A DNA stretch of 64,000 bases from Okapia johnstoni (Eukaryota > Chordata > Mammalia > Artiodactyla > Giraffidae): the NCBI GenBank assembly GCA_024291935.2, contig JAGTYA010000025.1, positions 6,593,501 to 6,657,500 of the forward strand, given 5' to 3'. The notes under the pieces are model-generated. The model was not told the DNA's origin. It ran no database searches and saw only the letters and a list, made by a program, of their open reading frames with translations. The stretch's first letter is position 1. Every line of letters begins with the position of its first letter. Positions 31,925 through 41,189 of the stretch are shown here, in pieces. A program made the translations under genes and the position numbers.

Positions 31925-32150
31925 GCTTCTTCTCTGTCTGTTAGACTCCTATTCACCCTGCAGGGCCCCACTCGAGAGAGCCCCTTCCTCAGTGAACACT
32001 ATGCTGAGCCCACTCTCCAGGCAGAATCAGTTGATCCCTCCACCGGGCTTGATCATTCACACCATCGAGGGCAGGGGATTATGCCCATCACTCTCCAAGT
32101 CCCCAGGGTATCTGACAGGGTCATTGTCTAGCAGAGGCTTGCTGACTGAC
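31925..32150 (+). mobile_element. L2 LINE fragment
   Basis: CACCCTGCAGGGCCCCACTC, CCCCTTCCTCAGTGAACACT and CATCGAGGGCAGGGGATTAT follow the L2 3' order. Confidence 0.65.
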
Positions 32151-32254
32151 CACAGAAACCCGTAGCTTGACCTCAGAAACAGGGAGAACAAGATTGCCTG
32201 GGACCGGGGCTCATCCACTCCTTCCACAGGTGCTTGCTTTTGAACACAAAGGCA

Positions 32255-32300
32255 GAGAGCATGCACTGAGAACCTACTGTGTGCCTGGCACTGGATGGTG
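32255..32300 (-). mobile_element. L2 LINE terminal fragment
   Basis: CACTGAGAACCTACTGTGTG and CCTGGCACTGGATGG. Followed by a 16-bp tandem duplication (CCAGGAAGGATGGTTC) at about 32306-32337. Confidence 0.6.
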
Positions 32301-32435
32301 CCTCCAGGAAGGATGGTTCCAGGAAGGATGGCTCCTGCAGCCTAACTAGAGGAAATGAGATCACCTCCCTGGTAGGGAGGTGGTCACAGTAATCATGGCA
32401 TCAGAGTAACAGTAACAGCAATGAAAAGAATCATG

Positions 32436-32626
32436 TGTGTGTCAGTCATGTCTGACTCTTTGTGACCCCATGGCCTGTAGCCCATCCATGGAACGAACTC
32501 TCCAGGCAAGAATACTGGATTGGGTTGCCATTTCTTCCTCCAGGGGATCTTCCTGACCCAGGGATTGAACCTGGGTCTCCTGCATTGCAGGAGGATTCTT
32601 TAACATCTGAGCCACCAGGGAAGCCT
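32436..32626 (-). mobile_element. Bov-tA SINE
   Basis: GTGTGTCAGTCATGTCTGAC tail side; GATTGAACCTGGGTCTCCTG and GAGCCACCAGGGAAGCCTAA head. A short internal deletion around 32485. Confidence 0.95.
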
Positions 32627-32644
32627 AATTTTATTACTAGTGAG

Positions 32645-32830
32645 TGCTGTTCCTTGTATTTAATATTTTCTATGTACAACCTTGCTCACACCCACAACAG
32701 CCTCCAAGGTCAAAATTCTGATTTCCTTTACTTTATAGAGGAGGACACTGAGGTTCAGATGGTGGGGTGACTAAGGTCACATTGGGTTCTGCACTAGGGT
32801 CTGACTCCCAAAGCTATGCCCTTGACCGTG
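32645..32830 (-). mobile_element. MIR SINE
   Basis: TTTATAGAGGAGGACACTGA, GGTTCAGATGG and GACTAAGGTCACATTGGG. Confidence 0.75.
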
Positions 32831-33334
32831 GCATGCAACAGATTCCCAGACCTGGACCCAGTGGACGTCACAGGAGTGGAATGTGTTGTTCTGCAGAGAG
32901 AGAGAAAGCCAGGGCCACCCTGTTCCCCCGCCTCGAGGAGGAGGATACAGTGCCTGGTCTCTAGGTGGGCTGCAGGCTGGGGGCTGGGAGGAGGCCCCTA
33001 GGCTTTGCCAACTTCCGCATCCATAAGGAAACCCCCAGTGGGATTCTGGTCCGTTCCATTGCTGACAGGTGCAAGGCAGGGTCTTTGGCTGACACAGCAG
33101 GCTGGGTGTGAGGGGCTGGGAAGCAGATGGCAGCCCCTTCCTGTGTTTGGAAGAAGTCAAGGGGTGAAATCTGGAGCCGCCAGCCTGGCCGCGTCACTTG
33201 CTGTTAGAAATGGCCCCTGGGCCAGGGGGCTGGCGGCCACCCAACGTGGCTCTGCTGACGAATGAGAGGCCTGGGGAGGCACCAGTTCAGCCCTTTTCCA
33301 TGGATAGCATCACTATCTTATAATTCAGGACTGT
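32831..33334. other. Unannotated sequence
   Basis: GC-moderate, no repeat or exon recognised. Confidence 0.4.
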
Positions 33335-33450
33335 TGCTGGAAAGAGTTCTTCATGGTACAACCTCCTTGGTCTCCCTGTGACCCTGGAGCAGAGGAAGCA
33401 GGGTGCCCATTTTAAAGAGGAGGAGACCGAGGCTCAAGAAGACAAGCTAG
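33335..33450 (-). mobile_element. MIR-like fragment
   Basis: CCCATTTTAAAGAGGAGGAG and ACCGAGGCTCAAGAAGACAA. A 13-bp tandem repeat (TGAGACACAGTC-) follows at 33461-33486. Confidence 0.55.
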
Positions 33451-33501
33451 ACACAGGCCCTGAGACACAGTCTGAGACACAGTCCACCTTACTAGCCGTG
33501 G

Positions 33502-33822
33502 CTAAAGGAAATTAGCCCTGAATATTTATTGGAAGGTATTAAAAAGCAGAGGCATCACTTTGCTGACTGACTGCTGAAGCTGAAGCTCCAATACTTTGGC
33601 CATCTGACATGAAGAGCCAACTCATTGGATTAGATCTGATGCTGGGAAAGACTGAGGGCAGGAGGAGAAGGGGACGACAGAGGATGAGATGGTTGGATGG
33701 CATCAGTGACTCAATGGACATGAGTTTGAGCAAACTCTGGGAGATGGTGGAGGACTAGGAAGCCTGGTGTGCTGCCATCCATGAGGTCGCAAACAGCTGG
33801 ACACAACTTAGTGACTGAACAA
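33502..33822 (+). mobile_element. Rearranged BovB LINE 3' part
   Basis: Follows BovB order from AAATTAGCCCTGAATATTTA to GGACACAACTTAGTGACTGA, except that a roughly 30-bp segment at 33537-33567 (AAAAAGCAGAGGCATCACTT) normally belongs about 200 bp upstream, as shown by the BovB copies at 42011 and 50321. Confidence 0.9.
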
Positions 33823-33824
33823 CA

Positions 33825-33965
33825 TCTCATTGGATCCCCATCACAACTCTGAGGCAGGTAGTCTCATTATCCCATTTTGCAGAAAAGAAAAATGAAGCAA
33901 AGAGAGGTAAAGTAACTCGCCCAAGGTCACTCGGGCAGAACACAGTACAGCTGGGATGCAAGTTC
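33825..33965 (-). mobile_element. MIR SINE
   Basis: CATCACAACTCTGAGGCAGG, AAGAGAGGTAAAGTAACTCG and GCCCAAGGTCACTCGGG. Abuts the BovB 3' end, so BovB may have landed in it. Confidence 0.85.
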
Positions 33966-34644
33966 AATAAAATGTTTGGTGGGTGAATGAATGAAGACAC
34001 AGGGGAGGTCCTGCAGGAGGCCTGGACAACAGACGGGTGATGTGATTGGTTAAACGTGACTGTGCAAAGTGCCCTCAGAGCTCCAGGAAGCAGCATCAGG
34101 CCTCCTGAGGGTGGTGGTAGGAACAGGTCAGGGAATCATCTGTGCTTTCGGGCAAACTTGGGCCACAGGCTTCCAAGAGGGTGACAGTGACAGCCGCTGT
34201 ATCAGTTAGCAGTGCAAGGAAGCTCCGATTTCTCCCTCTCTGAGTCTGACCACGTGCCCCGCCTATAAAAATATCCCAGGCCCATGGCCCCTTTTACCCT
34301 GAGAAAAGTGGGCTCTGAGACAGGCTGGGCCTGGGAAGGTATGAGAGGAACAGGAGGCCACTCCCAGGCTGCCCTGGTCCCAGGTCCCGGCCCTGAGTCC
34401 TCCTGCTTCCTGGCCACACACTGACCGCAATGACGGGGCTCCAGTCCCTCAGGGGGCTGCAGCTGGACACCCTGACACCCAAGCCTCCCTGGCTCACACC
34501 TTGTTGCCAGGCAACTAGGCAGCTTAGGTTTCGGGGGCTGAGGACAGGGCTCGGGTGAGGGCGTCAGTCAATAATAATAGATATGGCCCAGCCCAGTGGG
34601 GCCGCTTGAGATACACAAATCTCAGACCTGAGCAGGACCGGGGT
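33966..34644. other. Mostly unique sequence with X-box
   Basis: Apart from an L2-like tail (GGTGGGTGAATGAATGAAG at 33978), this is unique sequence containing the X-box at 34503. Confidence 0.4.
34503..34515. promoter_or_regulatory. RFX X-box motif (1-bp spacer)
   Basis: GTTGCC-A-GGCAAC is a perfect inverted repeat of the RFX half-site; the X-box consensus allows 0-3 bp between halves. It sits in non-repeat sequence 1 kb from a second X-box. Confidence 0.5.
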
Positions 34645-34745
34645 GGTCCTGTGGCCATTGTACACATAGAGAGACTGAGCCCTGGGAGGGAAAGGGAGTT
34701 GTCTGAAGTGACCAGTGAGTTAGTGAAGAAGGCAGGATCATCTCA
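34645..34745 (-). mobile_element. MIR-like fragment
   Basis: AGAGAGACTGAGCCCTGGGA and GAAGTGACCAGTGAGTTAG, diverged. Confidence 0.5.
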
Positions 34746-34789
34746 CTGAGAAGGCTGGAAGACAAGCAACAATTCAGAAAGCGATGGCA

Positions 34790-35010
34790 AATGCAGCTGC
34801 CGGGCATTGACTGTGGGCCTGGCACCATGCCAGTGGCTTCTCCCACCGCAGCCCAACTCAACCTAAACACAACAGGGAGGAGCAGATGCTTGTTTTCGTG
34901 CCCATTTTGCAGATGGAGAAAATGCGGCTCAAAGAGACTATGTAGCCTACTGGAAACCATCAGGCTGGAGAATGACAGAGGCCAGTCAGAGTGACTCTGA
35001 AGTCTGCTTT
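34790..35010 (-). mobile_element. MIR SINE (near full length)
   Basis: GTGGGCCTGGCACCATGCCA, CCCATTTTGCAGATGGAGAA and AATGCGGCTCAAAGAGACTA. Confidence 0.8.
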
Positions 35011-35159
35011 GCGCAGGCTTTGCACCCACTGGTGCTAAGGAGGACTAAGGAGAGGATAGGTGAGGACTGAGGGACCCGCCTCCAGCTGGTGGTCTCTGAT
35101 CTCTTCAGCAGACCCCGGAGAGAGAGGCGTAATACTCTTCCTGACCCAAGTCTGAGGAT

Positions 35160-35265
35160 GCTGAACTCAGAGGATTAAGTGATGGTCCCCAGGTGACCTA
35201 AGTAGTAGGTGGACATGCAGGATTTGAACACACATCTCTCTGGCTTCAAGGCCCCGGCTGACCCA
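35160..35265 (-). mobile_element. MIR SINE fragment
   Basis: AGGATTAAGTGATGGTCCCC and GCAGGATTTGAACACACATC, the last repeat before the GC-rich block. Confidence 0.6.
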
Positions 35266-35500
35266 CTTTGCCCAGTTCACTGGCAGCTCCTAGCTGCCAG
35301 GCCTCCCAGTCTCAGGCATCTCTGCCCCACCCCTCCCCAGCAGCGTGAGATTTCTTGGGGACAGGACCCCATTTCCCAAGAGAACCAGCAAGCCCCAGCA
35401 CTGAGCCGTGACCTTAGATTCCAGGCCAGCAGACCTCTTTTTCAGTGGCCCACACCCCCACCTCCAGCAACCTGAGCCTGGGCTGGACAGAGACAGGCGG

Positions 35501-35514
35501 GTTGCCATGGCAAC
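35501..35514. promoter_or_regulatory. RFX X-box motif (palindromic)
   Basis: GTTGCCATGGCAAC is a perfect 14-bp palindromic X-box. It lies at the edge of the GC-rich block 35.5-36.7 kb, 152 bp from a MEF2 consensus. Confidence 0.55.
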
Positions 35515-35665
35515 AGCACATCGGATACTGACCTGGGGACCCGCTGGCAGCGCACGGGAGGGGGCAGGCCTGGCCTCAGAGGGCTGGCTGGAGGGCGGAG
35601 GACGGGGGGCCCGGGGACCCTGTGGCGGCCGGGGCTGCTCTGTGGGCCTGTCCGGGCACACTCTG

Positions 35666-35675
35666 CTATTTATAA
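35666..35675. promoter_or_regulatory. MEF2 motif
   Basis: CTATTTATAA fits YTAWWWWTAR. It lies in an AT-rich pocket inside a GC-rich, repeat-free block. Confidence 0.35.
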
Positions 35676-35989
35676 TTCTGCTGAATGGGCCCAATGACTT
35701 GACCCGCCGTCCAAGGGCCAGGAAGCCCACAGCTGCACAGAGGGGAGGAAATAGCTCAGGAACTTCCACCCCACTACCCCACCCCCGGCCCCCAGCCCTG
35801 AGCGCAGGGCTGAGGGAAGTGGGGGAGGCCGGGACCCCTCCCCTACGGCCTCCGTTAGCCTCGACACCCACCCCTCTGCCCAGCCCTGCCCCATCTCTGT
35901 GTGTTGCACCAGGCTCGGCCAGCGTGGGAGACTGCGGGAGAGTGCTGGGCTCAAGAGCATGTGTGCCTGAGTGTGTGCCTGTTCCAGGA

Positions 35990-36340
35990 TGCCTCCCACT
36001 GGAGGGGGAGGAGGGGGTGGGGTGGAGGGGGAAGAAAGGGGAGAAAGAGAAGCTGTAAGGCAGAGAGGAACTTGAGAGGCTGGGGTGGGAGGGACCGGGG
36101 GGAGGAGGGGAGGTGGGGGAGGTGAGAGGAACAGAGGTGGACTTCAGAGCAGATAAAGTGAGATGTAGCGAGGGAGAGGGAGTGAGAGAGAGAGGAAGGA
36201 GGGGGCAAGGAGGTGGCCAGAAGAAGGAAGGAAGAGAGGGAGAGACAGAGCTGGGGGGGAGAGAGAGAGAGAGGGAGGGACACGGACAGACGGACACGGA
36301 GCCAAAAGGACTGACGCAGAGACACAGAGAAACTGGGACG
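35990..36340 (+). repeat. Polypurine (GA/GGAGG) tract
   Basis: About 350 bp dominated by G and A on the plus strand, with GAGAGAGAGAGA and GGAGGGGGAGGAGGGGG runs. It has G-quadruplex and triplex potential. The transcript of the minus-strand gene would be polypyrimidine here. Confidence 0.8.
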
Positions 36341-36769
36341 ACGGGTGACACAGCGAGGAAGGAGAGGGAGGACGAGGAGTGCGTCCTCCCCGCCCCGGTG
36401 GCTGAGCGGCTCGTCCAGAAGCCGAAACGCAAACATGACTGCTCTCACGGGGCAGCTCCGTGTCCTGTATCGAGGAGAGAGGGCCTGGGCCATGCGCCCG
36501 CACTGACTGCCCAGCCCCCTCGGCCTGGGGCCCCCGTCTCTGGCGTGGACATCCCTCCTCCAGCCTCCTGGCCACCTGGGGGCACAGGGCAGGGCAAGGA
36601 CTGCTCCAAGGTCGCCGGAACCCAGCCAGGAGAGGCATGGTAGCGGCTCCCGGGGCTTGCCGGGCTGTCCGCCCTCGGATCTGGGTTATTTTGGGAGCTG
36701 AGGAGCCAGAACCCACTCCCTCCTCCCTTGTTCACGGGCCAGTGGCTGCTGACTCAAAAATATTCTCTC

Positions 36770-36960
36770 AAGGAAACTATCTCCCCCAAATCCAATGTCA
36801 CTTCTGCCGGGAGGCCTTCCCTGACCTCCCAGATTAAATTCTCTGCTCTCACAGGCCCCAGCTTGTCCATCCGGTCCAGTGCTCATCCTGGGGACCCACG
36901 GTCGGGGTGCATCTGCCAGTCTCCCCCATTAGACTGTGAGCTCCATGTTTACTGCGCAAG
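36770..36960 (+). mobile_element. L2 LINE 3' part
   Basis: CCAATGTCACTTCTGCCGGG, AGGCCTTCCCTGACCTCCCA and TTAGACTGTGAGCTCCATGT. Confidence 0.85.
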
Positions 36961-37024
36961 AACTGTACACGCACCCTCCCATGGAGCTCTTGGCTGCTCT
37001 ACACAGAGGCTTCAGGAAGAGGCC

Positions 37025-37145
37025 CTGGTTTATAGAGGAAGAAACCGAGGCAAAGAGAGGCTGAGGGGTTTGCTGCAGTTTCACTTCTGGAAGTTGCAGA
37101 ACCAAGGTCTGAGCCCAGGCAGTCTGACTTCAGAACTCAGTTACG
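37025..37145 (-). mobile_element. MIR SINE fragment
   Basis: TTTATAGAGGAAGAAACCGA, GGCAAAGAGAGGCTGAGG and GGTCTGAGCCCAGGCAGTCT. Confidence 0.75.
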
Positions 37146-37199
37146 TGGCCACCTGGCACACAGCCTCCGCTGCTCCGGGGATCACTTTCACACCCAGGG

Positions 37200-37365
37200 T
37201 TCAGCTCCAGATCCTTCCATGGCTCCCCAGTACCTCTCAGATCAAATCTAAACATCCCGTCTGATGCTAGTTCCTTTCCTCTATTTGTCCTTTAACCATC
37301 CTTTGAGGTTCTCTCTCCCCTGATCTCCAGCTTCTAGGCCCGCTTCTGCTCTGGCCTTTTCTGAT
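37200..37365 (+). mobile_element. L2 LINE fragment
   Basis: CCATGGCTCCCCAGTACCTC, TCAGATCAAATCTAAACATC and CCTTTAACCATCCTTTGAGG. Confidence 0.65.
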
Positions 37366-37369
37366 TTAC

Positions 37370-38290
37370 TAACTCAAGACTTATTTAATGAGCACCTACT
37401 GTGTGCCAAGCACATCGTAACTTGCTTCTGTAGGAAAAGACAGGTTGTGAAAAGCACTATGAAGTGATGACGGCGTTATGACCAACTGCTGGGGGAACTT
37501 ATTTTGCCAAGTAGACAGGCAAAGGGCTGGGGCCAGCGGGTGCCAGGCAGAGGGGATGGCTGAAGCAAAGACCCTGAGGCAGCAAGTGGGGTGGGACGGG
37601 CTTTTAATAACCCAAAGCATGGCTGAGACTTGTGAGTGAGGCGGGGGGGGGTGCGAGTTCAGAAAAGGGCAGGGGCCAGTCTATGTGAAGCTTCACAGCT
37701 ATGGTGAAGAGGCTGGATTTTATTCCAGGTGCAGCGGGATACCTCTGAAAACTTTTAGGTAGCAGGTTAGCACAAGCTTTGCTTTTTAAAAAACCCATCA
37801 TCCTTTGGAGGAGACAAGGTTGGGGTGAGAGCAGGAAGAAAGAGCAGCTACTGTGTCATCCAGGCGAGCAGGGACGGGGCGCTGGTTGCAGGGGCGGCAG
37901 AGGTGCTGAGGACACGTGGGCAGGTGGCAGATAGGAAGCAGAACCAAGAGGATGAGCCGGGGAGACGGAGGCGGAGGAGCCTGGCCGATAAGGGCTGTGC
38001 CTGCAGCAGGAGGCTGGGTGACAGTGCCATTTACTGGGATGGGAAGCTGGGGAAGGAGCGAGTTTTTTTCTCGGGGAGGGGGGATGAGTGGGCACGATCA
38101 AGAATTCTTTTTGGACTTGTTAACTTTGAGATGCTTGTGAGACGTCCAAGTAGAGGTGCCAAGTGGCCAGTTGGATGATGAGCTGGGAGTGCAGAAGAGA
38201 GACGCGGGCTGAAGATAGAAATATGGGCATCAGCAGCTTAAAGATGGTATTTAAAGCCATGGGGCAGGATGAGATCATCAACGGAGGAGG
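37370..38290 (-). mobile_element. Long L2 LINE copy (about 0.9 kb)
   Basis: Starts at the 3' end (TGAGCACCTACTGTGTGCCA), passes CCAGGCAGAGGGGATGGCTG and GCTGGATTTTATTCCAGGTG, and reaches GAGATGCTTGTGAGACGTCC and GATGGTATTTAAAGCCATGG. This is one of the longest L2 copies here. The gene is on the same strand, so it is sense to ATP2B2. Confidence 0.85.
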
Positions 38291-38319
38291 ACAGAGCCAT
38301 GCAGCCTGCTGGCTGACCT

Positions 38320-38650
38320 GTCGGGTGACCCCCTGCTCAAAGCCGTCAGTGAGTCCTTACTGCCCTCAGGACAAGGTTTGTCATCTGTAGCTTGACACAC
38401 ACGGGTCCTGCCAACTTCTCCGGTCTCATGTCCTTCGGCCCCTCACTCAGATCCTTCCTCCCAATCATAAGAAGCACCTTGCGAAGTTTCACACCTCCAG
38501 GCTTTAGCCCGGCAACTCCTCTGCCTAAGTGTCCTCCTTTGGGCAAAGGCTAATTCTAACTCTTGCTCTTCTAAGGCGTTCTCTAACCTCCCGGGCAGAC
38601 TTCTTTGCAACCTCGCCTCTGCTTCTGTGGCCTTCTGGACACGCCACTTT
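38320..38650 (+). mobile_element. L2 LINE fragment
   Basis: CCTCAGGACAAGGTTTGTCA...TCTTCTAAGGCGTTCTCTAA resembles L2, inverted relative to the L2 ending at 38290. Confidence 0.55.
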
Positions 38651-39151
38651 ATCACTGTCTTTCTGGGAGCCCCTTGGGGGAGGGGGCGGGGGCTGGTTCA
38701 TCTTGCGTCTCCTGGGCCCAGCACGCCCGAGGCTCACAGAGAGCCTCCCTGCACTAAGCACCCATCCCCGCGTCACCCATGAGTCGGAGGAGTGCCATCT
38801 GAGCTGCGGCGGTGGAGATGGGGAGGGGCGCCCTGAGAACGTGGACTTCATCCCATCCTTCCCACCCTGAGCCTGGGCTGCAGCTCTGAACAGACTCACA
38901 GGAAGGAAGCTGCACACAGGGAGGAGATGAGTGGGCGTGAGAATGAGGGGCGGCCTCTGGGCACTCGCCGGGCCTCAGCAGCAAAGAGAAAAAGTGAAAA
39001 GACAAAATCAGGGAACGAGGAGCAATCAAGTTCACTGTCCTCCCTGCCGCCCCAGCTCAGGATTAGAGGCCTGACTGTGCAGGAAATCAGAGAGGCCCTG
39101 GGGGCGGGGGGTGGTCTGGAGGGGTCACGACAAAGCTTCCGCACACTCCTG

Positions 39152-39354
39152 TGCTATCATGTAGTCAAGTCCACCGCTTTGCGACCCTGTGGACTGTAGC
39201 CGCCAGGCTCCTCTGGCCGTGGGATTCTCCAGGCAAGAATACTGGAGTGGTATTCTGGAGTTGCCATGCCCTCCTCTAGGGGATCTTCCTGACCCTCTCC
39301 TGAATCTCCTGCATTGCAGGTGGATTCATTACCGCTGAGCCACTAGGGAAGCCC
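39152..39354 (-). mobile_element. Bov-tA SINE with internal duplication
   Basis: Antisense copy ending GAGCCACTAGGGAAGCCCC. Near 39240 the element stutters (TACTGGAGTGG then TATTCTGGAGTTGCC), a short local duplication, and a few bases of the anticodon-side stem are missing. Confidence 0.95.
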
Positions 39355-39509
39355 CCTGAATGCTCCGAGGCTACTTGTGTCTGATGTTACCATCCACAGA
39401 CTCCTGCAGAAAGCCCCTCTAGCTAGTGGGCTGGGGTCGGGGGGAGGCACCTTGGCCATTTTATGACCACCTACTAGGTGTCAGGCACCATGTGTTTGTT
39501 CAAGGGCAC

Positions 39510-39650
39510 AGACCTGGACTCTGATTCGAGATCAGCTACTTCTACATGGCCTTGGGCACATCGTTGCCTTGCTCTGGGCCTCAGTTTCTTCATCCGCAAG
39601 GTGGGGACATTTCCATGTGTGTGCCCAGGCTTTGGGGGAGGTGACATGTG
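39510..39650 (+). mobile_element. MIR SINE
   Basis: CATGGCCTTGGGCACATCGT, TGGGCCTCAGTTTCTTCATC and CGCAAGGTGGGGACATTTC. Tail-to-tail with the next MIR. Confidence 0.85.
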
Positions 39651-39689
39651 ACAATGGCCGTGACACATCGAGCGGACTCCCTGCCCCAC

Positions 39690-39815
39690 AACTGTCTCCT
39701 TTCATCTTCCCAATAGCTGTCAGAGGAGAGTCGATGCTCCCATTTCACAGACAGAGAAACTGAGGCTGAGAGAGGCCCAGATCACAGAGCTAGGATGGAC
39801 AGCACTGATGACTAG
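39690..39815 (-). mobile_element. MIR SINE
   Basis: CCCATTTCACAGACAGAGAA, ACTGAGGCTGAGAGAGGCCC and AGATCACAGAGCTAGGATGG. Confidence 0.85.
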
Positions 39816-40129
39816 GAGCATCTCTGTCTCCAAGGCCAAAGGCCCCTCCCTCTGCAATGCCCCGTGCATTCTCTTACTTGTCATTCAGTTGATAGATTCT
39901 GGGGCCGCGAGTTGGGTGCTGGGGACTCAAAGGTTATTCAGGTAAAAGCTCTACCCTCTGGGGGTCAAGCCTCCCACCACCAACTACTTCATATCCCTTC
40001 CTCCCGCTCAGAGAAACGGGGGCAGTGAGGGTGGGATAGGAACTCTCAACCATACAGGAGGAGAAATAGTTCGCGAATTCCCAGCTGACAAGCCCAGTTA
40101 CTCCTTCCAGGACCAGGCAAGCAGTTAGG

Positions 40130-40185
40130 GTTTCTCCTCTGAATCTCAGTTTCTCCATCTGCAAAACTGGCTTAAATTATGTCTC
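40130..40185 (+). mobile_element. MIR SINE core fragment
   Basis: GAATCTCAGTTTCTCCATCT and GCAAAACTGGC. Confidence 0.6.
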
Positions 40186-40577
40186 CCCCTGAAGATAACC
40201 AGAGGGTAAAGCAGAAAAGCATTTGGGTAGCCTTGGCACTCTTGCAGGGAGCCCTAATCAGGCTGCCTTTAGCTGAGGTCCATGTAAAGGTCCTTTGTAA
40301 AGGTCTGTGTAGATTTACATTTTTTCCGAAGAGGAAGCCTGCGGCTTTCACCAGCTTCACAAAGCAGTCCCTGACCCCTCTGTCCCACAAAGACCCAGCT
40401 GGAATCACTATGTGGCAGCACCAAGCCAACTCCCTGCTTTGCCAATGAATGCCATGTAGAAATAGTAACAAGATGGCAGAGCCAGGAAATCCAGGGGCCT
40501 ACACATGGTTAGAGAGAGCAAGGTTTGAGGCTGGGACCCCAGGTTTGGGGGCCCTCAGTAAGGCAAGGCTATTTGAG

Positions 40578-40595
40578 AATCACACCGGTGTGATT
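40578..40595. promoter_or_regulatory. 18-bp palindrome with two T-box half-sites
   Basis: AATCACACCGGTGTGATT is a perfect palindrome of two head-to-head TCACACC/GGTGTGA half-sites, like the classic Brachyury palindrome with its centre shortened. It sits in a repeat-poor stretch at 40.2-40.85 kb. Confidence 0.45.
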
Positions 40596-40844
40596 GAGCA
40601 GAAGAGCTCAGATACTGGTCTTACCCAAGCAAGACGCAAAGCTAATTCTTCCAGATCAGCAAGTTCCTGTCACCTTAATTGATCAGCCTCTAGATCAGAG
40701 GAAATGAGATTTCATCTGACTCCTCCATTAGTCCTGGGGATGGGCGTGAAGGCGGCAGTGCAGTGCAGAGAGCTCTTGTCACAGGTGCACCCCAAATTTG
40801 GCCAGAGAAGCAGACGGATGGTATAAGCCACACCCCAGTGAGAT

Positions 40845-40965
40845 GGCACTCAGAGAAGATACCTTGAGAAAATGCTCAAGGGTTCATCTGCTTGGACATC
40901 CACAGCTAGACCCATTCTAGAAGTGGCCCAAAGGCACTTATTCTAGACTGGTGGGTCATAATGTG
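40845..40965 (+). repeat. Unidentified dispersed repeat, copy A
   Basis: ACCTTGAGAAAATGCTCAAG, TTCATCTGCTTGGACA and TTATTCTAGACTGGTGGGTC recur in order, with about 75% identity by eye, in copy B at 44275. I cannot name the family; an old DNA transposon is possible. Confidence 0.5.
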
Positions 40966-41189
40966 GGTGACCCCACGGGGGCCCCCAAGGGCAGACTGTA
41001 GCTGCAAATATCAGCTGATTGTGGGGTCTCACATGTGGTTCCTCCCGCCCAGGTCTCATTATGAATGACAACTAGCTCGTACCTGGCCCCGCTACCCCGA
41101 TGTCCCCACACCTCACACTCAACCCTTCTCAAGTCCAACCTGTCAGTTTCTCCTTTTATGATAAACATTTTTCTGTGTCCTTTTCTTTT

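Larger units (their letters stand above)
35270..36740 (-). promoter_or_regulatory. GC-rich candidate promoter/enhancer block
   Basis: About 1.4 kb without recognised interspersed repeats, rich in G+C with CpGs scattered around 35.5-35.65 and 36.35-36.65 kb, and containing an X-box, a MEF2 site and a polypurine tract. A minus-strand donor-like CCCCAG|GTCAGT has its last exonic base at 35533, so a minus-strand non-coding first exon could end there. This could be one of the ATP2B2 alternative promoters, but that is inference. Confidence 0.35.
40186..41189. other. Repeat-poor stretch with T-box palindrome
   Basis: Holds the 18-bp palindrome (40578) and repeat copy A (40845). The segment around 40255-40375 may be an old DNA transposon but could not be named. 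Confidence 0.35.

Noticed and set aside
35290..36432. 380-codon minus-strand open frame
   Set aside because: Ser/Pro/Leu-rich translation of the complement of the polypurine tract; no domain, no splice-consistent boundaries and several overlapping frames equally open.
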